Positions 36,068 through 47,576 of a stretch of DNA of 64,000 nucleotides are shown here, in pieces. Both the position numbers and the translations under genes were made by a program. Within the stretch, counting starts at the first letter, position 1. The number at the start of each line of letters is the position of its first letter. The stretch spans positions 19,387,529 to 19,451,528 of the forward strand of contig OX638132.1 of the NCBI GenBank assembly GCA_951804985.1. Reading direction: 5' to 3'. The stretch comes from Dryomyza anilis. Lineage: Eukaryota; Arthropoda; Insecta; Diptera; Dryomyzidae. Under the pieces are notes generated by a model. It did no database searches. It saw only the letters and a program-made list of their open reading frames with translations, and was not told the DNA's origin.

Positions 36068-38775
36068 CTGCGGGAAAATATAGATTAATTTATGTTGGAA
36101 TTTTTTAAAAATAAATCATATCGTCGTTGTAGAACGAAAAGTCACCAAATATATTTTTACGAAAAACTTAATTTTCGAGTTTGTTGATTAATATTATAAA
36201 AAGTAATTGATGCCTTTATAAAGATGAAAAATCATTTAATAGATTTACATATTCTTATTCTATGAGATCTTCGATTAAAAATTGACAGTTTTATAAAGAT
36301 TTTTGTAAACGAATATTTGGCATTTTGAAAATATAGTTGGTGACTAATCGATCTACAACGACGATATCTGTTCTACATCAGGAATTCATTTCATAACAAT
36401 TTTCACGAATATTCTTCATACATTAATTGTTTCCTTTTCCGAAGAATTTTTCTCCGGGTAAATTATTTTAGAGGCAGTTTTCCCTAAAACAAATCTTCCC
36501 TAAGTTATATCCCTCCCTAAGTTATATCCTAAGTTATATCCTTCTCGGACAATTATTCCAGTCCCCACCAGTTAATTATTTCACGGACAGTTTTTGAAAT
36601 TCTTACCGAAGACAATTCTTAACTATTCTTCCGCGTACAGTTCTGTTGCGGAAGTTTCTTTCTTTGACTATTCAAACGGATACGATTTAAACGGTAATTC
36701 TATCCCAATTCCCTAGACAATTCTTTCCATTAAGTTATTATGAAAGAATTCTACAACGAGATATATTCTCCTCTATTTAATTATATCCCGCACAACACTT
36801 CTTCGAGAGAATTCTTCTTGCAGACAACTCTTCCCAGAGACATTCCCCCCTAGTATAATTCTTCTGCAATTTACTGAGAAAAACTGTCCCCTCAGTAAAT
36901 GGCAACCCCGAATATTCTTTCCCTGGCATTATTGACCAAGATAATTCTTTTCACGAAATATTTTTCTCCGATGGAATTATTTCCGAAAACAATTCCTAAC
37001 CTAACAAATCTTCACCGTACGAAAGCTTCTTCCTCGACTATTGATTTCGAAAAATTATTATGTATCCTAATTATTCTCCGAGACAATTCTTTCCCTTAAG
37101 TTATACTGAAAGAATTCTCCACCGAGACATGTCTTCCTCTACGGAAATCTTTTCGTCTTCCTCGATTATTTTTTTCGAACAACTCTTTCCTATGCTAAAT
37201 ATTCCGTGATAAATTGTACTCCAGGGTAAGCTTTCCCGGACAATTTTTCTTCGTGACGATTCTTCCCAGAGACAATTCTTTCCTGTTAAATTCTTTCTCA
37301 GACTATTCTTCCCGAACTGTTCTTGCCTATGCTTTCCCGGACAATTCTTCATCGTGACAATTCTTTCTAGAGGCAATTATTTCTCTTCTAATTCTTTCTC
37401 AGAATATTCTTCCCTGTACAGTTCTTCTCCGGAAATTTCTTCCCCGATTATTCTCCTGGACTATTCTAATCAGGCAATTCTTCCCCCGGATTGGAACATA
37501 AGCATTAAATAATTTATTATTTTTTTCAAACGGAACTTTTATGTTGGTACTGATTGTCTCCTGATGTCCCCTGATTGCCGTGCAAATACGTGGGCTCTAC
37601 ATAAAATGAAAGCACTTGAGGATGTTTGGCTCTTGGCCAGCAACATCTAAAACCATTTCTCGTGGTTTATATTCAAGGCCTAAATCGCTCACTTGTCGCT
37701 TGGTGATTAAGTTGACACTTTACGCTATGTTCGAAAAATAGTCCCAGCGTAATCGCACTAATTGCGTGCGTTCGTCGCACCACCAAACCACCAAAGAGTG
37801 CGTAAAATAACTGCGTTCGGCTAAGCACTTCATCAAAATGTCGTGAGAAAATAAAATTGAGCTGCTTAAAAGCTGCCCACATGCAGGCCGGCAGACATAC
37901 GGACAGACAAAGAGACATGCTGACGGACTGGACGGACAGGCAGACGGACGAACTGCGCGTATCTTCACGAAGAAGTCGAGTGGAGTCTGTCTGTCGACTG
38001 TGTATCTTAAAACCCGCTTTAAGTGTTGATAACTGCGTGGCCAAGAAACACAATTTCCACTCAGCCATGGAGCCAGCGAGACACGCTGGTAGCGCTAGAA
38101 GGAAGTAAAGTCGACGCTTGAATGACTTAATGTGCTCCAGTTTAACGTAAGTATGTTTATAAATAAAAAAAAAATATAAATGAAGTGAATGAAAATAAAA
38201 TGAATTAATAAAAGCAAAACAATCAGCGACAGGCGTCAAGTATGTCGTCTGCTATGACGACGACCAAGGCAATGACGCACACACAGACAAACGCACAGTC
38301 GCCAAACACAGATAGCACATAAAATACACTCACTTCCCGACGCGCCTCCATATTGGTCTTGCCATCCATTAGCGTCATGAAGAAGAGAAACGACGAAATC
38401 GCCATCGGATCGTAGGCCAGCTGCTCGGTGATGGCTTTGCAAAGCGATGATTTAATGTCCGTGCGCGGCCACATGACGCCCGCCAAACGTATCCAGACAT
38501 AGATGGTGGGTCCCATGAAGAGACCGCCGAATAAACTGAATCTGTGAAGGTTTCAATTATGTAGTATAGATATGTATTACATATGTATTTGGCAGTTAGT
38601 AGCCAAATATATTGGCGACTTACTTGAAACATTTAACCCAGTCGTATGTTTTGAATGTGCGTTTCTCGACAATCGTCTGTTCGAACAGGCAGCCGCAGGG
38701 CCAAAGTGCACCATACGAGATCATGCCACGGACCATTTTGTTTTGTTTCACAAAGTTTACGAGTGGGCGTAGCAT
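35849..38775 (-). CDS. Mpv17/PMP22-family membrane protein, three exons
   Basis: CDS is join(38775-38624, 38541-38334, 36067-35849) on the minus strand, 579 nt, 192 aa plus stop, a usual length for the family. Donors GTAAGT and GTGAGT and acceptors TTCACAG and CCCGCAG keep the frame across both junctions. The start has the context CCAAAATG, a good fly initiation context. Family signatures seen: a GGLFMGPT turn after exon 1, a DP pair in exon 2, and in exon 3 the hallmark WPCVQTFNFTFIP (W-P-x-x-Q-x-x-N-F-x-x-I-P). Several hydrophobic stretches fit the family's four membrane segments. Known relatives sit in the inner mitochondrial or peroxisomal membrane and are linked to channel activity and mtDNA maintenance; the substrate is unknown here. 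Flies have several Mpv17 paralogues and I cannot say which this is. Intron 2 (36068-38333) is full of repeats. No neighbouring gene was found. Confidence 0.9.
36118..36367. mobile_element. 250-bp MITE with ATATCGTCGTTGTAGA ends, in the gene's intron 2
   Basis: ATATCGTCGTTGTAGA at 36118 is mirrored by TCTACAACGACGATAT ending at 36367, and the similarity extends inward (GTCACCAA/TTGGTGAC). Its inner block AAACTTAATTTTCGAG (36168) also occurs at 1867, a trace of a second copy. Confidence 0.82.
36420..37490. repeat. ~1-kb degenerate minisatellite (GACAATTCTTCCC) in intron 2
   Basis: Dozens of diverged 15-18 bp units such as CCGGACAATTCTTC and CGAGACAATTCTTTCC. On the minus strand it reads GGGAAGAATTGTC, like the GGGAAGAATTCTACGG units inside the Helitron tails at 16270 and 55190, so it may derive from a Helitron. 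Confidence 0.8.
37491..38333. other. Rest of intron 2, mostly unique
   Basis: Includes a short GACAGACAAAG patch at 37890-37945. A 188-codon minus-strand frame (37673-38239) crosses it but is not a convincing protein. Confidence 0.5.
38334..38541 (-). CDS. Mpv17-like gene, exon 2
   Basis: 208 nt. It completes the split lysine codon (AA|A) and then encodes 69 residues from FSLFGG to MEARRE. The acceptor TTCACAG ends at 38542 and the donor GTGAGTG starts at 38333. It contains the GPT membrane-segment motif and the DP motif of the family. Confidence 0.88.
38624..38775 (-). CDS. Mpv17-like gene, exon 1 (coding)
   Basis: Encodes the first 50 residues plus two bases of codon 51, starting MLRPLVNFVKQ. 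The ATG complement lies at 38773-38775. The donor on the minus strand is CAA|GTAAGT at 38623. No 5' UTR exon or TATA box could be assigned upstream. Confidence 0.85.
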
Positions 38776-40087
38776 TTTGGAACGCTGGCGACTACAACTT
38801 TCGGGGAGGTTATGGTGTGTTTAAGGGTACGAGAATGTCATGTATGTGGTTGCTAATAGAAAAAAACATAAAAATATATAATTTTTTTGGAATACATAGG
38901 TTATAAGAAAAAAATTTAATACTCTGGTCAAAACTGTATCCCATGAACCCCCTCTCCCCTTAAGGGTAAAATAAAAAAATCTTCTTATAAAAGCATGTTA
39001 CACTCTTCTCCATGAATAGGCGGATTCAATGTTGTATATAACATATTATTTTCGGTACTTCCACAACCCCTCAAAAATCCACCAATTTTTACTGAATTCA
39101 TGTTTTTTATTATTAATTAATAGGTTTTTTATTGTGGTATATGGGTGATTCCACGTCAGATCAAGCAGAGGTTTGGCAGCACCATCTCAGAAATAAATGA
39201 AATTTTGTAGGATGGTTTTATGACTTAAACTTAAGAAAAACGCAAAATTTCAGTTTTCTACCTGCATTGGTTTCAAAGATATGAGTCCTTGAAATATGAA
39301 AAACTCACAAAAAATGCACAAAGTTGCGTTAGCTTAATTTATTGTAACTTAGGAAATAGTTAACTTACCGAAACCATTTAAACGAACATGTAAAGGTTAT
39401 AAAATTTAGCAAAAGAGGAAATATTAATTTAACAAAAGAGGAAAAATTATTGTAATATAAGGGTGACCATAGGTAGATAATAAATATAATATTAGTAAAA
39501 TAGAATTATCTTAATAACTCCTTTTTTTAAATAATTAAAATAAATATATGTTAAAGAGTGTGCTAACAAACTGTAAAAATTTCAGAGTGGTGTTCGAGCT
39601 CGTTCCAAAGTTATTAATAAAAATGTTTTATAAAGTAGACATTTTCATATGAAATTTTTATTATAAATTTTTGTAATTATTTTCTTTGCAATGTTATTAA
39701 AATATAAAACTATTTTCTAGCTTTTAAAAAGAATAATTAATTTGGGATGGGATCTATTTTTACGGTGACCAACCGTAAATATAGATCTTATGACTGAACT
39801 TTACTTTGCAGTCCAAAATATTTTTTTTTTTCTTCTTCAAACTATCCCCTCTGTTTGGATTCAAAAGTAAAATAAATATATAAATTAAGGTGCGGTCGAA
39901 ACTGTGGTACCCTAGAAAAACCGAAAAACTGTTACACCTTCCTATATGAACGTATAGGTACTTAAATGAAAAGTAATGATCTCACGATTGTGAACTTGGA
40001 ATTATTTTCATGACCCGATAACCGTAGTGACCTCGGTACCCTTTTTTTTTCAATTGTCTCGACTAATTTTCATATATTAATGAATGC
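38776..40087. other. Upstream flank of the Mpv17-like gene
   Basis: The first few hundred bases should contain the promoter; no TATA box or known element is clear. 39145-39400 starts GGGTGATTCCACGTCAGATC, related to the repeat at 14254. Confidence 0.4.
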
Positions 40088-40099
40088 TAATACTCCATT

Positions 40100-40406
40100 G
40101 TAGCCGCGGTAGCTCAGTGATTAGTGCGTTGGACTGCGAGCCGTAAGGTACCCGGTTCAAGCCTGGACTGGGGCTAACAACATCTTTTTATAGAAACATT
40201 TTTCTATAACGCGCTACCACTCGGCAGTAAATGGCAAACCTACGAGAGTAAAACATTGCCTATGAAAAGCTCTCACTCGCCGTTCGGATTCGGCAATAAA
40301 CTGTAGGTCTCACCACTTTGAGTACAAATATAACACGCACAGCTCAAAATGGGGAGAGAGCTCGGCCGAAGTTCTATATAGGACTGTAGTGCCAAATTAT
40401 TATTAT
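40100..40406 (+). mobile_element. tRNA-derived SINE, copy 3, with 12-bp target duplication
   Basis: A box TAGCTCAGTGA, B box GGTTCAAGCCT, tail GGACTGTAGTGCCAAATTAT then (TTA)n. TAATACTCCATT flanks both sides (40088-40099 and 40407-40418). Confidence 0.92.
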
Positions 40407-41036
40407 TAATACTCCATTTGTTTTTAATAGTTTTTAAGATAATTGTATCTAAAATCGGAAAATTTAGTTTTTGTTTAGACATTTTTTCTATCATTGAATA
40501 ATTACAAAAAAAATGATTTATGTTTGACCAAAGTAACTATCAAAATTACTAAATTTTTTCTAATTGATCCACTTTTTAAATTATGTCTTGAAAACCTCAT
40601 TTTGATATTCATTTATATAATCAATTTAAAATAAGCATACTAATGCACATAATCTGAAAATATCATTACTTAATTAAAGTATGCTTATTCTTACTGTATA
40701 CTCAGATTTTTCTTTTACGTAGCGTTTTTGAGAAAAATTCGTGTAATAACGGCTACACACACAGAAATATACTGTCGTTTGGGGCTGTTTTTCGACACTT
40801 TCTACTGTTGGAATAGAGCCGTCAGTAAGTTACTGTCGAAAAAGGGTTAAAACGACAGTAGAAAGTGTCGTATGCTTAACTGTCTAATATGCAGTTAAAG
40901 GTAGCTATAGATAGGGACAGTGTTTAATTTGATACTCTCCTTGTTTGGGATGTAGCTACATTTATATTTCGTAAGATTCGCAGCTCTGTTTGTGCCATTG
41001 AATATAACTGAATACACATAATAGGGCTGCTGCCTG

Positions 41037-41919
41037 CACCCAGAAAAAAATGATGGTAAAATGATAGTATTTCAATAGAAAAACAATAATTTATACCATT
41101 AAAATTGGTCAATAGGATGCGTCCCATTAGTTCAGTAATATTTAAACTGTTAATACAATGTGTGGTTGTACCATAAATTTTATAATGTGATATTTTAATT
41201 ACAATAAGAAAGACCTATACAAATTTAATGATACGTATTATTAATTTTATGGTATAGTCGTATTACATTTTCCTAATAATTTATTAAAACAAAAATGTAT
41301 TTTAGTTAATTTATTGTATATATTATTTTATTTAAATGTCGTAATTGATATTCACTTTTACAACTCACTCATAAAAAGACACTTCTTGCTGCAAAAGGAT
41401 ATAACACATTTTATGTTTGCTTTGGTTTCCAATAATTGATTGTAGTACTTAAGTCTGCAGTTATTTTTGGGTCCGTTGGCATAATAGAAGTTCGATGTAT
41501 TATTTATTTTCTGTAATAAATTAAAATATAAATATAAATAAATATATAAATATAATTTATTTACATTAAATATATTGAGTCCTTACCAATGTCGCATTTA
41601 ATAATGTGGATTATTACAAAATACATGCGACCATTTTGAGTAAACACGCAGAATGACGTACAAAACGAACATGTTTGTATTCGTTTTTATGTTTTTTTAC
41701 ACCAAGTTTATTATTATAGGAGGAAACCATTAAAACAACAGTATTTAATCTATGTAAAATAATAATATTGAAATATTTAAATTTATGGTACTGAATTTTT
41801 CAAATACTATTGAATTAATTAGAAAGCTTTTGATTTAAAAAGAAAAAACTATTAATACATTAACCATAAGATCAATGGTCGTACCATAAAGTACTTAATG
41901 GTACATTTTCTTCTGAGTG
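41037..41919. mobile_element. MITE, CACCCAGAAAAAA ends, nested
   Basis: CACCCAGAAAAAAATGATGG at 41037 is mirrored by CATTTTCTTCTGAGTG ending at 41919; both ends continue with a TACCAT block. Shares ATTAAAATTGGTCAATAGGA with the 6055 element. Confidence 0.72.
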
Positions 41920-42565
41920 TGGTGTTGAGTGGACCCAGGTTGGTGTAGGTGACCATGAAGAATGGTGAACAGATGTGGGCACTTATCCTGCAGTAATATT
42001 ATATAATTCAAGATCACAGAATTATCCTACCTAATTGATCATCCTCGCAAGGCACAACAGAGCGCAAACGATAGCTGACAATTTTTACGGGGTTCAGTGG
42101 TCGTTGCGGCTTTACTGGGTTCGCAAATCCATGACGACGATATTATTTATGAAAAACTGCTGGATGAAGAATGGTGAACAGGTGTGGGCACTTATCATGC
42201 AGTATTATTATATAATTCAAGATCACAGACGCTATTCATGTATTGAACGAAATTATCTGGATGTGCTGGATATGCTAATGCCAAATTTCAAATGCCAATA
42301 TTAAATGATGTGTCTGCAATAAGACCTTCAATATTTTTAATGTTTACATATGCTATGTAGTTACTCATCTTAAGGTATCAGTTGCAGTAACATCTCTGCA
42401 ATCACTAGTTTTGAAAGAAATAGTGTCAGGACCACCAATGCACCCGTCTTCGCACGTGAAACTCTGCACTAGAAACATGGAAATTTAGCTATGTAAGTAC
42501 TTCACATGTATTTATCGCTAAACGGTCCCTTACGAACTCTGATATAGCTTGGAATAGCTTCATTA

Positions 42566-43521
42566 CACAGAAAAAAAATGTACATCATATTGAAAAATTC
42601 CGTTCTTCAAACCATGATTCATTGTATTGAAGAACCATTCATAATATTAATGACTAACGCCATCAATGTTATGAATGCTATCATAAATATGAAGAACGCT
42701 TGGTAACTGTCGAAAAAGTGTTCTTCAATATAATGACTGTATGTGAAGAATACGTTTCATCATATTAATGAACCAAAACATAAAATACAACATATATGTT
42801 TATCATATTGAAGAACGCTGTTCATTAAACCAAATTTCTACCAAAATATTTTTTTATCGTTCATTTTTTGCCGTACTTCTTAGTTCTCACGTAGTTCTTG
42901 TATGTTATTTCTTATATAATACTTGCTCGACATGCATAAATTAGTAAAATGTTTTATAATATATTTATTATAATTACTACTTTTTATTAATAAAAAGTTA
43001 TATTTATAAAAAATATATTTTTGAAAAAAATATTTTTTTCGAACAATTTTTTTTTTCGAACCAATTTTTTTTTCGAACAAAATTTTTTTATTCGAACAAC
43101 ATTTTTTTTTTCGAACTAATTTTTTTTTTGAACAAAAATTTTTTGCGAACAGTTTATTTTTTGGAAAAAACATTTTTTTTCGAACCAATTTTGAACAAAA
43201 AATTTTTCTTGAAAAAATGTTTTTTCGGAACTATTTTTATTCCCTAAAATTTATTTTTTCTGATAATTTTTATAATTTTTTTTTTCTGTTATTTTTTAAA
43301 TAAAATTTTTAAAAAACTTTTTTTTGATTTATTTTATAAAAAAAAAAATTTGTTTGAAAAAATATTATGAACAAATTCATCAATATGACAATTCTAATTC
43401 ATTGTATTGAATATTTTGTTCATATATATATATGTCATATAATATGTCATTTAATGAACGGTGGTATCAATATGATGAAACTGGTAGTTGGTGAAAAATT
43501 CATAATATTTTTTTTTCTGTG
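42566..43521. mobile_element. MITE, CACAGAAAAAAAAT ends, TA target, nested
   Basis: TA|CACAGAAAAAAAATGTAC at 42566 and ATATTTTTTTTTCTGTG|TA at 43521. The interior has TTCATAATATTGA/TTCTTCAA inverted blocks and, at 43015-43215, a TTTTTTTCGAAC minisatellite. A related but decayed element lies at 45239-45600. Confidence 0.8.
43015..43215. repeat. TTTTTTTCGAAC(AA) minisatellite
   Basis: About 12 imperfect units inside the 42566 MITE; produces a lysine-rich frame on the minus strand that is not a gene. Confidence 0.85.
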
Positions 43522-44050
43522 TACAACTAACATCTGCTTTCAGTTTTTTGATTTTATTAATTAAAAAAAAGGAAACGTCATCAAAGAATGTAATTTTTTG
43601 ATTTGAATTGTTTTCGTTAAAATTTATAATAACAGTATTGGACCAAAAACAACAGTTCAAAATGTCGATTTGTTAAAAATATAATGACAATTGGTAACTG
43701 TCGATTTTCAACAGTATATTTCTTTGTGTGTATTTTTAAGTAATTTGTATGTATAATATACAAGCATTTTAAATTTAATCAGTTTTTAACTTGAACTGAT
43801 ACAAAAAAGTTAGTACTCTTCGTCGTTAGCTTGAACTATGCGCTACATAATCATTAATCATTTTCTTATTTATAATTAGATCCAAAATGCTAAAAAATCG
43901 CCCAAAAATAGTCTAAAAAAAAATCAATAATTTTCGAGTTTAGAGTCAAATATCTTGAAAGCCCATCGAAATTCTAGTATTTCTCGGTATATTGTAATTA
44001 GACTTGACAATTGAAAGAAAAATGGCTTTAACGTTTTTTTTGGAAAACTA

Positions 44051-44376
44051 AAGGGTTTTTCAATAAAAGCGCTACAAAAGTTTTTTTTAAGGGTTTTTCA
44101 ACAGGGACGCTACAAAAGTAGAGCGACAGGGACAGCAAACGACGCCATATTTCTTGCCGCTCTTTTGACATTTCTCTTTAGTAAGGTTTGCCATTTCATG
44201 ATGGAAAGATATACGAGCCAACAACGAGTCGAAATTTTTAAAATTTACTACCGAAATTCGATTTCGTATATTTTTCCATCATGAAATGGCAAACCTTACT
44301 GAAGAGATATATGGAAATATGGCGTCGTTTGCTGTCCCTGTTGCTCTACTTTTGTAGCCTCCCATTTAAAAACCCT
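44051..44376. mobile_element. rosa-derived foldback (copy C)
   Basis: Begins with a right end in reverse (AAGGGTTTTTCAATAAAAGC), immediately joined to a left end (AAGGGTTTTTCAACAGGGAC at 44090) that runs through the start of the transposase gene (ATGATGGAAAGATATACGAG). It then turns back as the inverted left end (CCATCATGAAATGGC to TTTAAAAACCCT at 44376). The two arms are ~115-130 bp with a ~45-bp loop. Confidence 0.85.
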
Positions 44377-45238
44377 GTAGTTGTGCAAGGGACCGTATTT
44401 TTTTAATTCCAAAAAGTGGCTGAAAAGGGCCTAAAATTTCGAGAGCAATTTTCTAAAAAAAGTTACGTAATAGAAAAAATCTCAGAATGCAGCTACCGTG
44501 AATTATATCGAATTGATGTATGGATGTCTATGGCAAAAAATGTCTCCTTTTTTTTTGAGTTATTGCAAAAATTTAGAGTATTGTTTACCGAGAAATAAAA
44601 TATATGTTGAGATTCGTACATATTTTTGGGACAAGACAGACAACATGACAAAACGTCTCTAAATGTCGTCACAACTAACAGCGCCATATACATATTTAGT
44701 AGATTTAGTCAAATGTTTTATTTTAGTCTTAATCTACATTTTATGTTTTTACGCGTTGTACAAAAACTAAAGAAACACCTTGAAGTAATTATACCAGCTT
44801 AGATGGGCTGTAAATGAGGGTAGATAGCACTTTAAACCGATACCTGTAGCTAAATACGACGAACCTACTTGTGCGCATATGTTGTATTTTCTCAAGTAAT
44901 TAGTGTGTGTAGTATGTAACGCGTCCGGGCTTAGGGTCACTTGTAATGAATGTGTACTGTGGGCACTGCCAATATGGTGGATGTGACTGAGTGACGGACG
45001 TCTTTTGTGTACATCGCGACGTGAACATATGGAAAATGTTGAGTTTTTCTTGGGACTCATTTGCATTTCTGATGTTGTTTTTCACATGGTTTTATTTTAT
45101 TTTTTTGGTTTTTACCATTTTGTTACTTCGCTTAAGTAACAACAATAATTACTTTCGAAAGAAACACTTGCTGTGTCAGCTCATTAAATTAGACCCTAAG
45201 TGCAGGGCAACGTTTACACTTTAAAAAAATGTTATACA
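44377..45238. other. Unique DNA, no gene recognised
   Basis: 44740-45030 is less AT-rich and not repetitive; no family recognised. Confidence 0.4.
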
Positions 45239-45600
45239 TACACAGAAAGAAAAATGATCTTCGTTTTTTGTTCTTCAAATTATGATTCGTTGTATTGAAG
45301 AACGATTCATAATATTGATAACTACAAAACATCAATGTTATGAATTAATTATCAATTTGATGAATAACCGAAAAAGTGTTCTTCAATATGTTTAAGTGTA
45401 AGTGAAGAATACGATTGAATTTTTTTTTGAAAAATTGTTTTTTTCGAAAACAATTTTTAGTCGGACAAAATTTATTTCTAAAAAAAAATCTTTTTTTTTA
45501 CGAACCTTTTTTTTTATTATTTCATGTGATGAATCTGGTAGTTGGTGAAATAATTCATAATATTTATAAATAAAATATTTATGAATTTTTTTTTTTCTAT
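45239..45600. mobile_element. Decayed copy of the CACAGAAAAA MITE
   Basis: CACAGAAAGAAAAATGATC follows TA; inside are TTGTATTGAAGAACGATTC and a TTTTTTCGAAAAC tract as in the 42566 element. The right end (TTTTTTTTTTCTATG) is poor. Confidence 0.65.
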
Positions 45601-45625
45601 GAAGTGTAAAACTTTGTGAAACATA

Positions 45626-46551
45626 TAGGCATTTCCAGAAAAATGTCAACCACGACATGTATAATGGTTTTCGATGTTACGTCCGGAACCAAAAAGAAAC
45701 ATTTATTACCATAGTTAACTAAAAAAAAATTTAAAGAGTTGAATCCACTATTTCTAAAGCAGAATTTTCTCGGCATTTTCAAAAATGTAAACATCGATTT
45801 TCTAGAAACAGATAATTAAAATCTGTCACATCCGGAGTACCAAAAGTGTAAAACTACAGTATAAAAAATATCAATTTTTTTTTTAAATAGTAAAAAAAAT
45901 TAAAAAAACATCTGAAAATTTGATTAGTACAAGTTTCATTTCATAATAATGATTATTAATATTGCCATATACAAAATTATTTTTAGCAAAAAATCGTAGT
46001 GCAAATTTTCATACGGAACGTCGGGAATTATACTGCGATTTATTACGAAATAACTGTAAACTTAAGGAACACAGTGTTCATATACAAAAATAAAGTATAT
46101 TGTCTCCGCTATGTTTCAAAATAATTCAAAGAAATATATTGTACGCATAAAATATTTTTAGATTAAAAATCGTAATGATAATTTCAATTTGGAATTTTTC
46201 TGTGATTTATTATGAAAAAAACTATAAATTTGGGAACAAAGTGAAAATTTACAAAGAAAGCACATAATTTGGACTATTTTTTAAAATATTTCAAAAAAAT
46301 CATTTGTACGCATAATGTGCTGACTATTTGGCATTTCCATAAGAACCTCGACACTTACTTCCGTTTTTGTCTTGTCCGGAACGCCCACTATTTCATTTAT
46401 ATCTTTTGATCTACCGTACAGAATTATCTAATTTTTGCAGGTGTTTAATCCTATTTAAATACTACATGCAAAATCAAGTAAATACATTTCCTTCGGGATA
46501 TTAAAGTTTGAAGAGTACGAATGTCCCGTCCGGAACCCCAGGAAATGCCCA
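45626..46551 (+). mobile_element. TGGGCATTTCC element, copy 3, shortened
   Basis: TAGGCATTTCCAG at 45626 (first G changed) and GGAAATGCCCA ending at 46551. Missing ~300 bp of the left interior compared with 11214. It abuts the next MITE. Confidence 0.8.
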
Positions 46552-46557
46552 TATGTA

Positions 46558-47576
46558 CACGGATAGAAAAGATTTGTTTCAATATGTTTGAATGTAATTA
46601 TAACGTAATTCGAAATTACCATATACATATTAGAAGTAAAATCTAATTACATTATAATTGAATTGTATAATTATTTTGTTTACATTGAAATATTATTATA
46701 CGACATTTAAACATTAATTGCTTTAATCGTGGATTTAAATAATTTACTATATTAATGTTTCTGTAGAAATATATATTTTTCATCAGATATTAATATACGT
46801 ATGTTTGATATTTCCGCTAATTAACACACCCAACGTCAATAAAATGTTCTTTGAACTATATGTATTTGGTTATTCGTGATTGTTACTGGGGTGACAACGA
46901 ATCATGACTTTTATTATTTGTATGTTTGGCATTACGAAATCACAATTAAATAACAACGCTGCCTACTATTAGCACTCAGTAACACTCACATAAATACTTT
47001 TCATATAGTTCAAAAGTTCTTTTTTGTGGATGAATTTGTTTAAGTACCGCCAATCACTGTTAATACCAGATAGTGACTGTTTGTAAAATATCCAATTAAT
47101 CCGTAATTCACTCAAAATAAGGACAATATATGGAAATAAAATTATTAAGTATGAATAAAAGATGTTTAATAAAAAAAAGTTTAAGTTAATAATTAAATAA
47201 TGTAAATAAAAAAAATCTAATTAAAAAAAATGGAAAATGAATATTGTGTAAAGAAGTTATTAGCACCAAAAATTACTTTTTACATTAAAATTAAATGTAA
47301 ACATAAATATGGTTACATGTAAAAAAAATGATTTTCACATTCAAACATATATATGTTTGCAATAACTTAAATAAATTAATCATTCTGAACATAAATATGT
47401 TGGAACAAAAACAAAAATATGTTTAGCTGCTATTATAATAATTTTTGGCAATGCAATAATTCCAAATATCCAAAAAGCTTCAAAGATATATGTAATGCTT
47501 GCAAACTTATGTTTGGGAGAGCCCTTTTTTTGCAGCGTGTATATACTTTTTTATTTTATTTCCATTTCTCTGAGTG
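46558..47576. mobile_element. TA-flanked MITE, CAC..AGAAAAG ends, with its right side in a tandem array
   Basis: TA|CACGGATAGAAAAG at 46558 and CATTTCTCTGAGTG|TA at 47576. The region 47290-47576 is the first unit of the ~400-bp array that follows. Confidence 0.6.

Larger units (their letters stand above)
40756..43730. mobile_element. TA-flanked MITE (CACACAGAAATATACTGT) carrying two nested MITEs
   Basis: CACACACAGAAATATACTGT at 40756 follows TA; the mirror ACAGTATATTTCTTTGTGTG ends at 43730 before TA. The unique part is rich in ACTGTCG palindromes. Elements at 41037-41919 and 42566-43521 are inserted within it, and a ~70-bp segment (41953-42022) is repeated at 42166-42229. Confidence 0.75.

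Noticed and set aside
37673..38239. 188-codon minus-strand open frame
   Set aside because: It lies inside intron 2 of the Mpv17-like gene; part of it is a GTCT-type repeat (CLSVCLPAC) and the rest shows no family motif.
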